Source: a virus | Direction: 5' to 3' (one strand) | Length of the DNA stretch: 28,683 nt | Virus record (IMG/VR): IMGVR_UViG_3300048013_000342 | Location: 1 to 28,683 of that record | The notes under the pieces: generated by a model | The model's input: the letters and a program-made list of their open reading frames with translations, nothing else | Databases searched by the model: none | What the model was told of the DNA's origin: nothing | Part shown: positions 12,377 through 20,757 of the stretch, piece by piece | How positions within the stretch are numbered: position 1 is the first letter of the stretch | Layout of the letters: each line of letters starts with the position of its first letter | Program-made: the position numbers and the translations under genes

Positions 12377-14349
12377 TATACCACCCTCCCTACTATATCC
12401 CGTGCAGGATATTTAATTTCAAATATAGATGGGTCCATGGATGGATATATAACTTTATTTACAGTTGCTCCTTCGATGTCGTATTCGTTTTCAGAATAAT
12501 CACCGTCACTATTTGTTAAGTTGACGAATTGTAGGTTTGCTACTGACTTTACTCCCTTAATCTGAGATATTAGTAACTCTACATTACCGATTTCTATTGG
12601 TTGGGAAATTTGCCAAGAACCTATATCAAAGTGTTTTTGAACCTCTGTCATTGAATTTAATAGGACTTCTTTTTTGTTAAAGTTTTGAAACACGGAAATT
12701 TCAAAATATACCCCCACATTAATCACGAATGCATTTGTAATATTTATTCCATCCGTGAGCATTCTGTAGTTTGTCAAGTATGTGGTTAAGTTATGCAAAA
12801 CCAAGTCGTTGGGTTTTATTAGTTTTTTATTTTCATCATAACTTAGTATGTACATATTAACTGCGAATGGATTATTTATTTCTCCATAAACAGAATTTAA
12901 TCCGTTTGGTTGTACATCGGTGTCTGCTTGATTTGTTGATTTTATCAAATCAATTTGAGATTTCGTGTCAAGAATTCCGTCTTTAGTTACAAATGCTTTG
13001 GCAACACTTCCATATTTACTTGGCATAGCATATGATCGTATAACATAATCTTCTTTTGTTACTGCCCTCATTTGCGATGACAAATTTGCAAGTCCACGCA
13101 TTCTTATTTCTTCATCTGTTTCTTGGCCACGACCCCCACGTGCAGGATTTAAGTTGTTTACTTGTAAACTGCTTTTTATGGTTTGCATCACCCGTTGTTC
13201 TACATCGGTTAAAAACTCATTACCGTCTGCGTACTGAACGGTCCCTAATGAGTTCAATGAGTGCGATTGAACATTTGATTCATTACCTCCACCGACATAA
13301 TATTCAACAGTGATCGTTGTATTACTAGGTGATTCTCCATATGACTCTGACTTCAAAAAGTTTGATGGGTCGTATCCCATATCTAAGGTACTTTTTGTTG
13401 TATTGACCACACGACCAACATTATTCATTGATGGTGCTATTATTTCATCGTCGAGTCTGTCACTACCCTTTCCGAACTCAATTGTAACCGAGTTATCAGA
13501 GTTTGTATGTGTTATATATCTTCTTGAAGTTTTTATATACCGCAATACATACGGAACACTTGACGCATATTGATAAAAAGTTGGACTATTTCTTTTGTTG
13601 TTTTGGTCTTCAACCAGCACCAAATCTTGTGCCATATATGGAACTTCGTGCCATACATTTCCGTCCGAATCCTTGACTGATACGATTTCTACTACATTTG
13701 GTTCGGTTAGTTCTATTTCAAAGAATTCTTGTGGAGGTCCAACTGTAATTCTTTTTCTTATGAGTTGACCACTTGTTGCGTGTGCTGTTTTTTTCAATAA
13801 GTAGAAAGTTGGTTGAGACGATGAATCTCGTTCAAATACACTTATTTCAAGAGGTGAGTCTACCGTATTTTCTCCAAACTGGATGCTGTTTGTTGTTCTA
13901 AACACTACGTCTGGATTGGCAGCTGATCTGACTTCCATTCCCGACTTTATGTTTAGTGCGTATTTTAAGTCAGGAACATTCTTACCCTCGTCATTCAACT
14001 TAGACGGAACAACGTGCATAACAGTCAGCATAGTTGATGCAGGTCGTGCAGGTGATGGTTTATAACCTAGATAGTTTGCAAGTGTTAATATGTTTTTTCT
14101 TTCTGTTGCATATTGCAAAAAACTTTCTTTAAACTGATAATCTATGTAGTAAGATAATACATCCCCAACATAAGATGCAAGTTCTACGAACATCATACCC
14201 GTAGAATTTTCAGAGAAGTCTGTGTATGTTCCTGGATAATAAGACTTTATATGTTCAGTTAAACTTGCCTTGAAACTATCAAAGTCACGACTTAAATAGT
14301 TTATATCTTTTGCTTTTATGTTTGAATAAATTTGAAAATCATCTGCCAT
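12376..14349 (-). CDS. Baseplate wedge protein, T4 gp6 / P2 gpJ family (657 aa)
   Basis: This is a gp6/J-type protein, which forms the ring of wedge dimers around the hub in contractile tails. Residues about 40-100 carry the usual N-terminal region (F-S-E-N-S-T-G-M-M-F-V-E-L-A-S-Y-V-G-D, then a helix starting with L-S-Y-Y-I-D). Residues about 400-435 carry the family signature GGRGQETDEEIRMRGL followed by QMRAVTKEDYV. Length matches T4 gp6 (about 660 residues). The ATG at 14349 follows the gp25-like stop by one base, with GAGG in front. The downstream gene overlaps its stop. Gene order with gp25 is the standard baseplate arrangement, and I am confident of the family. Confidence 0.93.
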   Translation of the reverse strand: MADDFQIYSNIKAKDINYLSRDFDSFKASLTEHIKSYYPGTYTDFSENSTGMMFVELASYVGDVLSYYIDYQFKESFLQYATERKNILTLANYLGYKPSPARPASTMLTVMHVVPSKLNDEGKNVPDLKYALNIKSGMEVRSAANPDVVFRTTNSIQFGENTVDSPLEISVFERDSSSQPTFYLLKKTAHATSGQLIRKRITVGPPQEFFEIELTEPNVVEIVSVKDSDGNVWHEVPYMAQDLVLVEDQNNKRNSPTFYQYASSVPYVLRYIKTSRRYITHTNSDNSVTIEFGKGSDRLDDEIIAPSMNNVGRVVNTTKSTLDMGYDPSNFLKSESYGESPSNTTITVEYYVGGGNESNVQSHSLNSLGTVQYADGNEFLTDVEQRVMQTIKSSLQVNNLNPARGGRGQETDEEIRMRGLANLSSQMRAVTKEDYVIRSYAMPSKYGSVAKAFVTKDGILDTKSQIDLIKSTNQADTDVQPNGLNSVYGEINNPFAVNMYILSYDENKKLIKPNDLVLHNLTTYLTNYRMLTDGINITNAFVINVGVYFEISVFQNFNKKEVLLNSMTEVQKHFDIGSWQISQPIEIGNVELLISQIKGVKSVANLQFVNLTNSDGDYSENEYDIEGATVNKVIYPSMDPSIFEIKYPARDIVGRVV

Positions 14350-14350
14350 G

Positions 14351-14812
14351 TTAAACCTCCACTGTTATTTCGAGTTCGTTTTCGGAAGCAGGTATTGCCA
14401 CCACGGAATAAGTAACTTTAATGTTGGCTGCGTAAAAGTTTTCAGATTCTTTAGTTGTGTCTCTGGTTACCAAGACCTCCTCTATTAAAATCTCAGGCAT
14501 CCATCTTTCAACCGAAGCAGTTATTGCGTCTTCTAATAAAGAGTCAAGATGTGCTTCGGTGTTCTGTTCAAACAACAGTGCTTTTAATTCACTTCCGTAC
14601 TCAGGAACCATAGGTCGTTCTCCTTTTGCTGTCATTAAAAGCATCTTGAGGTTGGTGTGATATCGTTCCCGTGTGCTTGTTATAGCTCCAAAGAAACCAA
14701 ATTCGTTGTCGCGACCAAATGGCATTTTTATGCCAAGTGGAACTTTATCGACAGGACCCAGTTGAGTGGGTACTTCGGTTTGATAATTTCTTGGTGGAAC
14801 ACGACTTTTCAT
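14351..14812 (-). CDS. Baseplate wedge protein, T4 gp25 / P2 gpW family (153 aa)
   Basis: A gp25-like protein, a conserved sheath-initiating wedge subunit of contractile tails. Residues 58-76 show the hallmark LLMTAKGERPMVPEYGSEL, followed by a helix and the usual R-W-M-P-E-I segment (about 108-113) and a beta-rich C-terminus. Length is slightly above T4 gp25 (132 residues) because of a 35-residue N-terminal extension. The ATG at 14812 directly abuts the upstream TAA, with an AAAGGA ribosome site 6 bases upstream. It is followed by the gp6-like gene after one base, so the pair is probably translated together. Confidence 0.93.
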   Translation of the reverse strand: MKSRVPPRNYQTEVPTQLGPVDKVPLGIKMPFGRDNEFGFFGAITSTRERYHTNLKMLLMTAKGERPMVPEYGSELKALLFEQNTEAHLDSLLEDAITASVERWMPEILIEEVLVTRDTTKESENFYAANIKVTYSVVAIPASENELEITVEV

Positions 14813-15238
14813 TTAGTTTCCTTTTTTAGCATCCACTGCTTTAAGTAATTGTGAGTAATCTTTTGTCAATGCAGATGATACGTGATCAGGTAGTGCATCA
14901 ACATTTACATTATTTCCGTTCAAATCCGTAAATTCGTTATGTGGTTGGTGACCAGAAACCAACGATCCTTCTTGTGGTACACCACCCCTGGTTGCATTTA
15001 GTGCTTCGTTTATTGCCAAATTCTTACTATATTTTATTTTTGGTTTTTTACTAGTAGATACGACCTGCTTTGAGTTTTTTAGAACCTGTTCGGTTAGTTT
15101 TACCGGATCGGTTTCTTTTATCATTGGTGACTGGTCTTCCAATGGATTTAAAATTTCTTTTATCATTTTTGGTAGAGACTCACTCAACTCTTGCTTTACA
15201 GCCACTCGTATTATATTTATCAGTTCTTGCTTTTTCAT
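14813..15238 (-). CDS. Small Lys-rich protein of the baseplate block, unknown (141 aa)
   Basis: I chose the ATG at 15238 (MKKQELINIIRVAVKQEL). A longer frame from a TTG at 15295 would overlap the spike gene and prepend a Cys/Tyr-rich stretch encoded by an AT repeat, which is unlikely to be real. The N-terminal 35 residues look like an amphipathic helix. The rest is polar and probably flexible, with a conserved-looking stretch N-L-A-I-N-E-A-L-N-A-T near the middle. No membrane segment. The stop abuts the gp25-like start. In T4-like marine phages small uncharacterised proteins often sit between the hub/spike gene and gp25, so a baseplate assembly role is plausible but unproven. Confidence 0.75.
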   Translation of the reverse strand: MKKQELINIIRVAVKQELSESLPKMIKEILNPLEDQSPMIKETDPVKLTEQVLKNSKQVVSTSKKPKIKYSKNLAINEALNATRGGVPQEGSLVSGHQPHNEFTDLNGNNVNVDALPDHVSSALTKDYSQLLKAVDAKKGN

Positions 15239-15249
15239 AATTTTCTTTC

Positions 15250-15285
15250 TACATATATATATTAACCTACACACATATATTAACC
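15250..15285. repeat. Two tandem 18-bp AT-rich units at the end of the spike gene
   Basis: Two adjacent 18-base units (plus strand TACATATATATATTAACC and TACACACATATATTAACC) match at 16 of 18 positions. One contains the TAA stop of the spike gene; the other lies in the leader of the 141-aa gene. A slippage duplication is the simplest origin. A regulatory role is possible but not shown. Confidence 0.8.
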
Positions 15286-18200
15286 ATCTATCCAAACTCT
15301 TGTGCTATGTAATGTAGGAAGTCTCGCACGGAGTCCTGCAAGTTGACCCTGTTGTGCAGGGGTTGATGTAGTAATATATGGGTCGTTGTGGACGTGACCC
15401 GACAACCAACCACACAAACTTGACAACCAGGCAGTGGTAACATCCCCCTTTAAAACCGGGTGTCGTGTAGTAATATATGCACCTAAGTGTATTGTGGGTG
15501 ATATAACCGATGTATGTGTTTTTGTATCGATTACATATCTTTGTAGACAATTCATTGTAATTTCATCATCAGTTGCAATTCCGTATTTACCCTTGGAATA
15601 TGTAACAAACTCTTTTGTTTTTGCTGATATAATAATGCGTTCGGAGTTCATTATTATTTGGTTACCGTCTAATGTTGGAAGTTGTTTACCAAACATTAAA
15701 TTTCCGGCGGCCTGTGATACTACTTTTTCTTCGACCTGTGCAAGTTCATCTTCGAGTGTTTTCTTTCTTGCTTCTTTTGCTTGCTTTACCGAATCATTTA
15801 CTGCTTTTTTGTCTGTTAGTGTATTGAAGTCTTCTGGATGTAACAATGCTACTGCGTTTAAGTCTGCATTTGCGATGGGTGTTCCTTGTAGTTGCTCTTT
15901 GGTTATTTCTTCTCCCGTGTGAAATGACTTTACACTTGTTGGTTCTTGTTGAGCAGGTTGGGCATTATCACTTGAACTTGGTCGGGTTGTTGTAGTTTTT
16001 GGTGTTATACCACCTGTTTGTTTCGTGGGAGAGTTTGTTGATTGTGACGAAGTTGGTGATTGTGTTGAACTTTGTGTGGAAGGTGTTTGGTTGGATGCTC
16101 TCGCCGGGACACTTCCCGTATTATTTGATGGTTGTTGTGGGGTTTGTCTTGAGGTAGTCGAGTTATCAGTGGGTAATGGTGAATCAGATTGTTGGTTTGT
16201 GTCAATATTTGCCCCAGTTGAAATACCCGATGAACCGGATGTACCTGATGATCCCGTTGCACCCGCAGCTCCGAATGACACCCCCGAACCGAATGAAGCA
16301 TAATTAATTTCTCCTGCATCTTTTGCGACATTAACCGATGCCACGTTTGCTTTACTAAAGTTAAAGTTAGAAGAAAATGGACTTTGTTCTTTGTTTCTAA
16401 ATAATCCAGTCAGTGGATCAAATCCCATTGTTGCTACTTGATCACTTCCTTTGTTTAACGATAACCCCATTGAACCAAACGAAGCACCTGCAGCTTTTAG
16501 TTGGGCCTTCTCTTCTTCTGTTATGATTGATGTATATTGTTGCTTAAAATCTTTATCATTTTTTGCAAATGGATTTAAAATACCCTTACCACTCAAATCG
16601 TCACCAAGTGCCTTTACTTTATCTTTTGGGTTGAGGGGTCCAAACATTTTTGATGCTTCACCGGTGAGGGTGTCTGTTAGATTAGAACCAAATTCTACTT
16701 GATTAATCCAATCACACAGATCAAATGAAAGTTTATCTAGATCAAATCCGAAATCAAACATAGCACCAAAGTTGAACTTTAAGTTTCTAAGTCTTTCGAA
16801 TATTGCCATAAGAAGTGCAAGCAATTCTAGGTTTATTCCGAACGACAACAACCATCCAAGTGACTCCTCTGTTTTCGATCCAAATTCTTTTTTCTTTTTC
16901 AAAGCACCACATATTGATTTTAATCCAAACGATGCCAGTTTAAATATCTTAAACATAGGACTATCTTCAGAATTCATTCCAATTCCCTTAACTCCATCTA
17001 CATCAATTCCGAGTGAGTTGGCTGCCGACAAAGCTCTTCCTGCTTTAGTCTTTTTTAGTAGTGTTGACTTTCCCACACTATTTGCTTTTTTTAATGCACC
17101 AACTAACCCACTTTCATATGTAGAGTTTAATGAAAAGTTACCGACACCTATGCCCTTTGTAAATTTTGATTTTCCCGTAGAAGAATTAATAGAGTGTGTA
17201 ATGTTAGAAGATGATCCGACACCAGATGAACCAACACTGCCACCAATACTTGCACCAACTCCCGATGAAGATGAAACACCCTGTACATTTACAATCTTAG
17301 ACGCATTTGCTGGTCCCATTTTGCCAAGCCTATCACCCACAAGTTTTCCGTCTTCTTCTCCGATTGCAGTTCCCATGCTTGCACCCATTGATCCAGACCA
17401 ATTCCCTTTTGCGGCCTGTGAAGCAGCTGCACTTGGACCTGTTGATCCCGTGCTTGATTTGTTCATTGCATTCATAGGACCCGGAGAAACTTGACCTTTT
17501 TGGGTTGGACTTGGTGGAACAGCTGCTGACGAAGGAACATTCCCTGTTCCAACTGACGAGTTTGCTACTTTAGCAAGACCACCAAAGTTGCTTGGTTCTT
17601 TTTTTACAGCTGATTTTTTAACCGCAGGTTGTGATGCTGGATTTGATTTCTTTTTTTGCTGAGAACCCCCACCACCCCCACCACCAGGGCCTGATAAGGT
17701 TGGTATAAACTTGGAAACAGTTTTTCCGGATGTTATATGTATAGAAGAACCATCTGCGTTGATATCTTCTAAAAGTGTGTGAGAGTATATTCCCTCTTTT
17801 CCGTATTTTACTCTTTGTCTATTTCTGATTAAGATTTGAGGGTTTCCGAGGTTTCCTCCGTAATCATCTCCATTTCCTTGGTTGGTACCTGCATCGATAG
17901 TTGGGTTATCTTCATAGCACCCAAATCTAATACTATTTCCAAACCTACTTTCAATTATAGTGTCACCCTCAAAGTGACGGAGTGGTCGCACACGGTTGTT
18001 TGCTTTGAAATATTTCCCCAAGTATTCTCCAAATTCATTTGGACCCGAACCTAAATTTGACGGATTTCTTGCACCCACAAGGTTTGGGCAATTCTTTTTT
18101 GTAAGTTTGTTGTTTGCTCCGTATCTTGGTTCTGTTCTAAAATCTGCCGAATTATTCAAAAAGTTTCTTGAATTTATTCTTCGTGTATAATACACATTGT

Positions 18201-18591
18201 TTAAGTATTTTACGATAACTACATTTTCATTAACAAGTGGGAACTCTTTTATTCCAGTTTCAAGTGGCAACACCCAAGATAACTCTGCCATCGGTGCTTT
18301 GTTTTGACTAAATAGTGCTCTTGCTTTTATTCTTCCAATCCAAGAGTAATCTGGGTCTTCTTTGTTATTATATCCACCCGGCCACTCAGAGTCTATTATT
18401 TTTGGGCATTTCTTTTTATCTTTGAATTGCGGATGATTTTCGTCTCTAATTACATCAAGCACAACTGCCGGTTCAAGTTCATAGAATTGGGCTGTGTCTG
18501 GTGAGGAGGCGAACATTTTCCTCTGAGTCATCAGATGGTTTGTACTCAACTCTTTGGTGACAGACTTTTTTGTAAAGTTAGTATATGCCAT
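15280..18591 (-). CDS. Baseplate hub/spike protein, T4 gp5-like (1103 aa)
   Basis: Residues about 42-140 look like the OB-fold of gp5/VgrG hub proteins: W-I-G-R-I-K-A-R, then A-E-L-S-W-V-L-P-L, then N-E-N-V-V-I-V-K-Y. Residues about 202-232 (LRHFEGDTIIESRFGNSIRFG) are typical of marine T4-like hub proteins, followed by NPQILIRNRQR. Residues about 300-500 and 780-900 are Gly/Ser and Ser/Thr/Pro/Gln low-complexity. A coiled coil lies at about 920-955. The C-terminus from about 980 has short beta repeats (SERIIISAKTKEFVTYSKGK and on), as in a trimeric spike helix. I see no lysozyme domain like the one inside T4 gp5. It would form the membrane-piercing tip under the tail tube. The ATG at 18591 follows the previous stop by 5 bases, with AGGG in front. 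Confidence 0.85.
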   Translation of the reverse strand: MAYTNFTKKSVTKELSTNHLMTQRKMFASSPDTAQFYELEPAVVLDVIRDENHPQFKDKKKCPKIIDSEWPGGYNNKEDPDYSWIGRIKARALFSQNKAPMAELSWVLPLETGIKEFPLVNENVVIVKYLNNVYYTRRINSRNFLNNSADFRTEPRYGANNKLTKKNCPNLVGARNPSNLGSGPNEFGEYLGKYFKANNRVRPLRHFEGDTIIESRFGNSIRFGCYEDNPTIDAGTNQGNGDDYGGNLGNPQILIRNRQRVKYGKEGIYSHTLLEDINADGSSIHITSGKTVSKFIPTLSGPGGGGGGGSQQKKKSNPASQPAVKKSAVKKEPSNFGGLAKVANSSVGTGNVPSSAAVPPSPTQKGQVSPGPMNAMNKSSTGSTGPSAAASQAAKGNWSGSMGASMGTAIGEEDGKLVGDRLGKMGPANASKIVNVQGVSSSSGVGASIGGSVGSSGVGSSSNITHSINSSTGKSKFTKGIGVGNFSLNSTYESGLVGALKKANSVGKSTLLKKTKAGRALSAANSLGIDVDGVKGIGMNSEDSPMFKIFKLASFGLKSICGALKKKKEFGSKTEESLGWLLSFGINLELLALLMAIFERLRNLKFNFGAMFDFGFDLDKLSFDLCDWINQVEFGSNLTDTLTGEASKMFGPLNPKDKVKALGDDLSGKGILNPFAKNDKDFKQQYTSIITEEEKAQLKAAGASFGSMGLSLNKGSDQVATMGFDPLTGLFRNKEQSPFSSNFNFSKANVASVNVAKDAGEINYASFGSGVSFGAAGATGSSGTSGSSGISTGANIDTNQQSDSPLPTDNSTTSRQTPQQPSNNTGSVPARASNQTPSTQSSTQSPTSSQSTNSPTKQTGGITPKTTTTRPSSSDNAQPAQQEPTSVKSFHTGEEITKEQLQGTPIANADLNAVALLHPEDFNTLTDKKAVNDSVKQAKEARKKTLEDELAQVEEKVVSQAAGNLMFGKQLPTLDGNQIIMNSERIIISAKTKEFVTYSKGKYGIATDDEITMNCLQRYVIDTKTHTSVISPTIHLGAYITTRHPVLKGDVTTAWLSSLCGWLSGHVHNDPYITTSTPAQQGQLAGLRARLPTLHSTRVWIDG

Positions 18592-18596
18592 TAACC

Positions 18597-18998
18597 CTAT
18601 TCCTCAACTACAGTTTCTTCAATCTTTTTTTCTATAAGTTTTTCTTGTTGTTCTAAATCGTCAAGTTCTTTTTTTACATTATTTAAGAGTTCTTCTTTTT
18701 CCGATTCGGACAAACCCCCACCACCCGATCCGTCATCTGATGAACCACTTGTTCCTGCTATGAATCTTTGCAACACTGCTGATAATTTTACAAGTTGATC
18801 ATCGTTTTTGATACCGACATCAATGTAGTCTTTAATCATAGGTGCAATTACCGTAGCAGAACCGACATCTTTAACCATCTCACGCAAATCTTTTATGAGT
18901 TGGTTGATTTGATCTTTTTTGTGATTAGAGTTAAAGTAAATGTCCTTTACAAGTGATGAAAAGGTTTTTCCTTTGAATATTTCTACGTCAGATTCCAT
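18597..18998 (-). CDS. Conserved T4-like structural-region protein (133 aa)
   Basis: The N-terminal 90 residues (E-I-F-K-G-K-T-F-S-S-L-V-K-D-I-Y, then K-K-D-Q-I-N-Q-L-I-K-D-L-R, then I-K-N-D-D-Q-L-V-K-L) match a small helical protein I recall next to the hub gene in T4-like marine phages; its function is not known to me. A Gly/Ser/Asp linker (about 92-105) leads to a charged C-terminal coiled coil. The ATG at 18998 has no clear ribosome site: the bases before it are pure A/T. It is the first gene after the sigma factor and probably begins the baseplate operon. Confidence 0.75.
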   Translation of the reverse strand: MESDVEIFKGKTFSSLVKDIYFNSNHKKDQINQLIKDLREMVKDVGSATVIAPMIKDYIDVGIKNDDQLVKLSAVLQRFIAGTSGSSDDGSGGGGLSESEKEELLNNVKKELDDLEQQEKLIEKKIEETVVEE

Positions 18999-19001
18999 AA
19001 A

Positions 19002-19009
19002 TATAAATA
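19002..19009 (+). promoter_or_regulatory. T4-late-promoter-like TATAAATA, pointing antisense
   Basis: An exact match to the T4 late -10 consensus lies between the 133-aa gene and the sigma gene, on the strand opposite all genes. Transcription from it would run antisense through the sigma gene. The surrounding DNA is nearly pure A/T, so chance is a serious alternative. Confidence 0.2.
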
Positions 19010-19040
19010 TAAATGTATATATTTTTTATGGTTTATATAA

Positions 19041-19835
19041 TCAGTCTATATCAATATATCCGTGTTTTAAGTAAGAACGGGTCAACTGTGCCTGTACATC
19101 CTTCATCTTATTAACAACCTTAGTTATGTTTTGAGTTTTACAATCGGTCATTTCACGTATATACAAATACAAAGCCTTCTTATTAAAGTTTTCAATACTA
19201 TCGCACCTTCTGAATATTTCTATTACTGCTCCTGCTATCTGTAACTCTTGTTGTTTCTTGAATAAACGTGGGAGGTTTTTATCATAATATTCGATCATCA
19301 ATGTGACGAATTCGTTTAATTCTTTTCGTTTTGTTTCATTCTTTGGGTTGATTGTAAGTTCTTTTTTTTCGTAAATAATTTCTTCATCATCAACACTTTC
19401 GTGTCTTTTAAATTTTTTGTAGTTGCCATTATTGTATAAAATGAGGAAATTTTTAGCAATTATACTGAAGTAGGAGAATGCTTTTCCGTTACCTTGTTTG
19501 TATTTGTGTATGTTACTAACCAAGTTGCTCACTACTTCTTTTTGAACTTCTTCGTGACTACATTGAAAGTAAGAAAACTTAAAGGTGTTTAATATATTTT
19601 CAGCAAGTTTGTCAAACGGATAACTTATTCGTTCATTATATAATTTATTACGTTCTATCATATCTTCTGAACTATTATACTCTACAATTGCGTCTTCTGT
19701 ATCTTGTGTGAAGTATTGCTTTTTATTTTTTGACCTTGGCTTTCTTCTTTTTTTAAGTACAGTTTCAACTTTAGTTTCAGTTTTAGTTTTATCTACTGTA
19801 TTGGTTTCTTTTTGTTTTTTCTTTTTTGAAATCAT
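19041..19835 (-). CDS. Late-transcription RNA polymerase sigma factor, T4 gp55-like (264 aa)
   Basis: This resembles gp55, the T4-family sigma factor that recruits host RNA polymerase to TATAAATA late promoters together with the sliding clamp. Residues 1-40 are a Lys/Arg-rich tail. Residues about 55-135 hold the sigma region-2-like core, with K-Y-K-Q-G-N-G-K at 111-118 and the diagnostic GKAFSYFSIIAKN at 117-129. Residues about 160-250 are helical. It is longer than T4 gp55 (185 residues) because of the basic N-terminus and the C-terminal part. Its ATG overlaps the stop of the preceding small membrane-protein gene (ATGA), so the two are translationally coupled. It sits directly upstream of the baseplate block it would be expected to activate. 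Confidence 0.88.
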   Translation of the reverse strand: MISKKKKQKETNTVDKTKTETKVETVLKKRRKPRSKNKKQYFTQDTEDAIVEYNSSEDMIERNKLYNERISYPFDKLAENILNTFKFSYFQCSHEEVQKEVVSNLVSNIHKYKQGNGKAFSYFSIIAKNFLILYNNGNYKKFKRHESVDDEEIIYEKKELTINPKNETKRKELNEFVTLMIEYYDKNLPRLFKKQQELQIAGAVIEIFRRCDSIENFNKKALYLYIREMTDCKTQNITKVVNKMKDVQAQLTRSYLKHGYIDID

Positions 19836-20086
19836 TCGTCTTCTACCTTTTCGTTTAAGTTCTGTATTAATTCATTTATTTCTTCGAAAGTCGCACCGAC
19901 CTCGTCATCTTTTTCAAACATTTGGTTTGTGTCAAGTTTTCTCCAGTTTGTTTTCACGTCTAACAAGTTCTGTCGAGTTTGTACAATCCACCCCTCGTAT
20001 AATGAGTTTTTTACATACAGGTTTCGTATGATGTATCCAGTCACCAATAAAAGAACGCATAAAAATATGATTATATATATGTACAT
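19832..20086 (-). CDS. Small membrane protein coupled to the sigma gene (84 aa)
   Basis: Residues 3-21 form one hydrophobic membrane segment (Y-I-I-I-F-L-C-V-L-L-L-V-T-G-Y), followed by a polar helical domain. The segment M-F-E-K-D-D-E-V-G-A-T-F-E-E-I (about 56-70) looks like a small conserved protein I recall from cyanophage-like genomes; I cannot name a function. The predicted topology is a single N-terminal anchor with the soluble part in the cytoplasm. The ATG at 20086 has only GGA nearby as a ribosome site. Its stop overlaps the sigma start. Membrane anchoring next to a sigma factor raises the possibility of regulation, which is speculative. Confidence 0.75.
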   Translation of the reverse strand: MYIYIIIFLCVLLLVTGYIIRNLYVKNSLYEGWIVQTRQNLLDVKTNWRKLDTNQMFEKDDEVGATFEEINELIQNLNEKVEDE

Positions 20087-20117
20087 ATTCCATAAAATAA
20101 AACACTAAAATCACTAA

Positions 20118-20146
20118 AAGTCAAGAACTTATTAAAACATTGACTT
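20118..20146 (-). other. Weak inverted repeat after the frameshift extension
   Basis: A perfect 7-base stem (AAGTCAA/TTGACTT) with a 15-base loop follows the stop at 20149 and precedes the 84-aa gene. On the minus strand it is followed by only four T then AG. It may act as a weak terminator. The right arm also reads TTGACT, a possible -35, but no good -10 sits 16-18 bases further on. Confidence 0.3.
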
Positions 20147-20148
20147 AA

Positions 20149-20757
20149 TTAGTCGTTTGATTTATCGTCTGTTGGAATATTACCAAGTGTACTATTTGGG
20201 ATATATCCTTTGGAGTTTTTGTATATTTTTTTTGCAAAATATTTATCGTGTGCTTCCATTGAGGACGGTTTCCAGGGAACATAATATGGTCCTCTTGTTG
20301 ATGATTCGGGTGTTTCTGATGTGTCATACATAGGAGTTGATAAAACATTATCGTCTTCTTTCTTTACTTGCTTTTCAAACGGTCGTTTAACAGAAATTGG
20401 TGTTGGAGTTGGTGTTGGTGTTTCTTCGGGAGTTGGTGTTGGTGTTGGTGTTGGAGTCGGTGTTTCTTCGGGAGTTGGTGTTGGTGTTGGTGTTGGAGTC
20501 GGTGTTTCTTCGGGAGTTGGTGTTGGAGTTGGTGTTGGAGTTGGTGTTTCCTCGGGAGTTGGTGTTGGAGTTAGTGTTGGAGTTGGTGTTTCTTCGGGAG
20601 TCGGAGTCGGAGTTGGTGTTGGGGTTGGTGTTTCCTCGGGAGTTGGTGTTGGAGTTAGAGTTGGGGTTGGTGTTTCTAATAAAACAACAACCTCGTCTTC
20701 TTCAAAGTCACCTTCTTTTTGTAACTTATCAGCAAATGGTAAATTATCTATCCAATT
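20149..20757 (-). CDS. -1 frame extension of the membrane/coiled-coil protein, with Pro-Thr repeat stalk (202 aa)
   Basis: This frame is open from upstream of the stop of the 364-aa gene to a TAA at 20149-20151. It contains no ATG, GTG or TTG until an ATG at 20331, which has no ribosome site. Read through a -1 shift at the A10 run, it continues the upstream protein after its Lys-Lys-Lys, giving about 564 residues in all. The extension starts [18 protein letters not shown]. An acidic segment follows, then about 90 residues of Pro-Thr repeat (unit [14 protein letters not shown]), then a basic/polar tail of about 75 residues containing GPYYVPWKP and ending DDKSND. All repeat units keep the same frame, which argues that it is translated. 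Alternatives are a sequencing error in the A run, or an independent gene with an unusual start. Confidence 0.7.
   Translation of the reverse strand, partial: NWIDNLPFADKLQKEGDFEEDEVVVLLETPTPTLTPTPTPEETPTPTPTPTPTPEETPTPTLTPTPTPEETPTPTPTPTPTPEETPTPTPTPTPTPEETPTPTPTPTPTPEETPTPTPTPISVKRPFEKQVKKEDDNVLSTPMYDTSETPESSTRGPYYVPWKPSSMEAHDKYFAKKIYKNSKGYIPNSTLGNIPTDDKSND
20423..20674 (-). repeat. Six tandem 42-bp repeats encoding a 14-residue Pro-Thr unit
   Basis: Units begin at 20423, 20465, 20507, 20549, 20591 and 20633, exactly 42 bases apart, with partial units on both sides. The first two are identical and the others differ at a few positions, mostly silent or Thr-Leu-Thr variants. Each encodes Pro-Glu-Glu then alternating Thr-Pro. 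Unit length is a whole number of codons, so copy-number changes preserve frame. Confidence 0.92.

Noticed and set aside
15236-15295. Longer start (TTG at 15295) for the 141-aa gene
   Set aside because: It would overlap the spike gene and add residues encoded by an AT-rich repeat; the ATG at 15238 begins a normal-looking helix and has a weak purine-rich site upstream.
16772-17494. Plus-strand 240-codon open frame
   Set aside because: Lies opposite the Gly/Ser-rich part of the hub/spike gene; composition is what the antisense of such codons gives, and no start signal is present.
19030-19037. TATAAACC as a late promoter for the baseplate block
   Set aside because: Only six of eight consensus matches in an A/T-rich gap; too weak to list as a feature, though it is the best-placed candidate upstream of the 133-aa gene.
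20149-20331. Independent 61-codon gene starting at ATG 20331
   Set aside because: No ribosome site before the ATG, and the same frame stays open far upstream through the constrained repeat, so it is better read as the tail of the frameshift product.
20395-20676. Possible CRISPR-like array
   Set aside because: The 42-bp units abut each other with no unique spacers and keep a reading frame, so this is a coding tandem repeat.
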